In this document: one piece after another, positions 62,526-64,000 of the stretch
How the letters are laid out: each line of letters begins with the position of its first letter
Position numbering within the stretch: position 1 is the first letter of the stretch
Assembly (NCBI RefSeq): GCF_019278465.1
Contig: NZ_CP058983.1
Coordinates: 2,479,501 to 2,543,500, forward strand
Source: Tenacibaculum sp. AHE14PA
GTDB taxonomy: Bacteria; Bacteroidota; Bacteroidia; Flavobacteriales; Flavobacteriaceae
Direction of reading: 5' to 3'
DNA: 64,000 nt
The notes under the pieces: model-generated
Database searches by the model: none
What the model was told of the DNA's origin: nothing
The model's input: the letters and a program-made list of their open reading frames with translations, nothing else
Made by a program: the position numbers and the translations under genes

Positions 62526-64000
62526 TTAAGAATGGCTATAACTCATAGAAAGCTGTATTCTTTTTCTTTGAACATCAACTTCTATCACTTTTACTTCTAC
62601 ATGTTGTTGCAAGCTTACATGCTCACTAACATCTTTAACAAATGTATTAGAAAGGTTAGAAACGTGTACTAAGCCACTTTCTTTAACGCCAATATCTACA
62701 AAACAACCAAAGTTAGTAATGTTGTTTACGATTCCCGGAAGTATCATTCCAGATCTTACATCATCGATGGTTTTAATATGTTCGTTAAAACTAAATGCTT
62801 TTGCTTTTTCCCGCGGATCTAGTCCGGGTTTTTCTAATTCTTTTACAATATCTTGTAACGTAGGTAAGCCGAAAGAGTCAGTAATATAGTGTTGTAGTTT
62901 TAATTGTTTTAAAGCAGTTGTATTGCCTATTAAATCTGCTAATTTACAACCAGTATCTTTTGCCATTTGTTTTATTAAAGTATAACGTTCTGGGTGTACG
63001 GCAGAATTATCTAGAGGATTATCGCTGTTTTTAATACGTAAAAATCCGGCAGATTGCTCAAATGCTTTTCCGCCTAAACGTGGCACTTTTTTAATGCCAA
63101 TTCTATTTTTAAATGCGCCATTCTCGTTTCGATAATTCACAATGTTTTCTGCTAATTTCGGACCAATACCAGAAACATAACTTAACAACGAAGCACTTGC
63201 TGTATTTATATTAACACCTACTTTATTTACACAATGCTCTACAACGGTATCTAACGATTTATTTAATTTTGATTGTTCTACATCGTGTTGATACTGCCCA
63301 ACTCCGATTGATTTTGCATCAATCTTTACCAATTCAGCTAAAGGATCTGCTAATCTTCTTCCGATAGAAATTGCTCCACGAACGGTAACATCATAATCAG
63401 GAAACTCATCTCTTGCAATTTCAGAGGCTGAATAAATAGAAGCTCCGGCTTCACTTATCACAAAAATATCAACATTGTTTTTAAACGGAATACTTTTTAT
63501 TAATTGTTCAGTTTCTCTTGATGCGGTTCCGTTACCAATAGCAATTGCTTCTATTTGATGTTTATCAACTAGTGAATTAATTTTATTTTTAGCCTCTGTA
63601 GATTGATTTTGAGGTGCATGTGGGTAAATATTTTCGTTATGTAATAAATCACCTTGTTGGTTTAAGCAAACCACTTTACAACCCGATCTAAAACCAGGAT
63701 CTATTGCTAAAATTCGTTTTTCACCTAAAGGAGAACCTAATAACAATTGTTGTAAATTTTTAGCGAATACGGTTATCGCGTTTTCATCCGCTTTATCCTT
63801 TGCAAGCGTCATTGCTTCGTTGGTTAAAGAAGGTAATAGTAATCGCTTATAAGCATCTGCAACTGCTAACTCAATTTGAGTAGCACAATCGTTTTGAGAG
63901 TTTATAATTCTATTTTCAATTTTCTGAAGCGTTCTTTCATTATCAATAGCGATTTTTACACGGATAAAGCCTTCTTTTTCGGCACGAAGAATGGCTAATA
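62526..64000 (-). CDS. tex: Tex family RNA-binding transcription accessory protein, 5' end outside window
   Basis: C-terminal portion of Tex; the frame is open to the window edge (…EKEGFIRVKIAIDNERTL reads upstream of the first internal ATG at 63812), so the true start is beyond 64000. Domains seen in order: YqgF-like RNase H fold (RILAIDPGFRSGCKVVCLN), helix-hairpin-helix (NINTASASLLSYVSGIGPKLAENIV) and a C-terminal S1 RNA-binding domain (GMILPGIVNNITNFGCFVDIGV). Tex acts with RNA polymerase and nucleic acids in transcription; the specific role is unclear. Confidence 0.96.
   Translation of the reverse strand, partial: LAILRAEKEGFIRVKIAIDNERTLQKIENRIINSQNDCATQIELAVADAYKRLLLPSLTNEAMTLAKDKADENAITVFAKNLQQLLLGSPLGEKRILAIDPGFRSGCKVVCLNQQGDLLHNENIYPHAPQNQSTEAKNKINSLVDKHQIEAIAIGNGTASRETEQLIKSIPFKNNVDIFVISEAGASIYSASEIARDEFPDYDVTVRGAISIGRRLADPLAELVKIDAKSIGVGQYQHDVEQSKLNKSLDTVVEHCVNKVGVNINTASASLLSYVSGIGPKLAENIVNYRNENGAFKNRIGIKKVPRLGGKAFEQSAGFLRIKNSDNPLDNSAVHPERYTLIKQMAKDTGCKLADLIGNTTALKQLKLQHYITDSFGLPTLQDIVKELEKPGLDPREKAKAFSFNEHIKTIDDVRSGMILPGIVNNITNFGCFVDIGVKESGLVHVSNLSNTFVKDVSEHVSLQQHVEVKVIEVDVQRKRIQLSMSYSHS

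Overview
The window is a 64 kb stretch of chromosome from a low-GC member of the Bacteroidota, most likely a marine Flavobacteriaceae close to Tenacibaculum or Polaribacter. Reasons: strong AT bias; promoters that match the Bacteroidota pattern (TTTG, about 19 bases, TAnnTTTG) instead of the sigma70 -35/-10 boxes; no Shine-Dalgarno tracts; and family-typical genes and gene orders (DUF4270 lipoprotein beside glmS, a short glycogen-synthase-like protein beside panC, acpP-fabF-rnc-IPExxxVDY-pyk, ctaB with cytochrome oxidase subunits III/IV, a TonB protein beside a TonB-dependent receptor). No phage, integrase, intact insertion sequence or CRISPR array was seen.

Layout. 1-9,100: end of a Cys/Met-metabolism PLP enzyme, superoxide dismutase, fructose-bisphosphatase, an acetyltransferase overlapping aspartate kinase, a bifunctional aminolipid acyltransferase (OlsF type), the site-2 protease RseP and a first SCO protein. 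9,100-20,900: a serine hydrolase with an SdpI-like protein, sufS, a Bax-inhibitor-1 family protein, a secreted M43 zinc protease, two long gene-free stretches, an AGCS amino-acid symporter, pheS, gdhA and an EEP-family hydrolase. 20,900-29,300: operon glgA-like/DUF4270/glmS, diverging from panC-panD-flippase-like, then radA. 29,300-33,200: an orphan restriction-nuclease-like protein, a class A penicillin-binding protein and a lipoprotein. 33,300-38,760: a seven-gene minus-strand operon that fits arsenosugar biosynthesis. 39,000-39,360: three tRNA genes (two identical Leu-UAA, one Gly-GCC). 39,570-44,560: a cytochrome-oxidase assembly and subunit operon. 44,700-54,300: TolC-type outer membrane protein, tsaB, MscS channel, RNase H, purN, and acyl carrier protein/fatty acid synthesis with RNase III and pyruvate kinase. 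54,300-64,000: a membrane M28 peptidase, CBS protein, acetyltransferase, ssb, TonB/receptor pair and the C-terminal part of Tex.

The most interesting locus is the arsenosugar operon. It holds DUF547, an AhpD-like protein without the usual histidine, radical-SAM ArsS, a secreted rhodanese, a TIGR04282-type glycosyltransferase, a purine nucleoside phosphorylase and ArsM. The phosphorylase suggests a specific way of removing adenine from the dimethylarsinoyl-adenosine intermediate before glycosylation. Four of its six gene junctions carry short dispersed repeats. One of these belongs to a structured repeat found three times in the window, and two copies show compensatory base changes that support a folded, possibly pseudoknotted RNA.

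A second recurring observation is that long N-terminal ORF extensions starting at TTG (fbp, pheS) run into the TTTG of the promoter's -7 element, so the shorter ATG starts were chosen. panD sits so close to its -7 element that a leaderless mRNA is likely.
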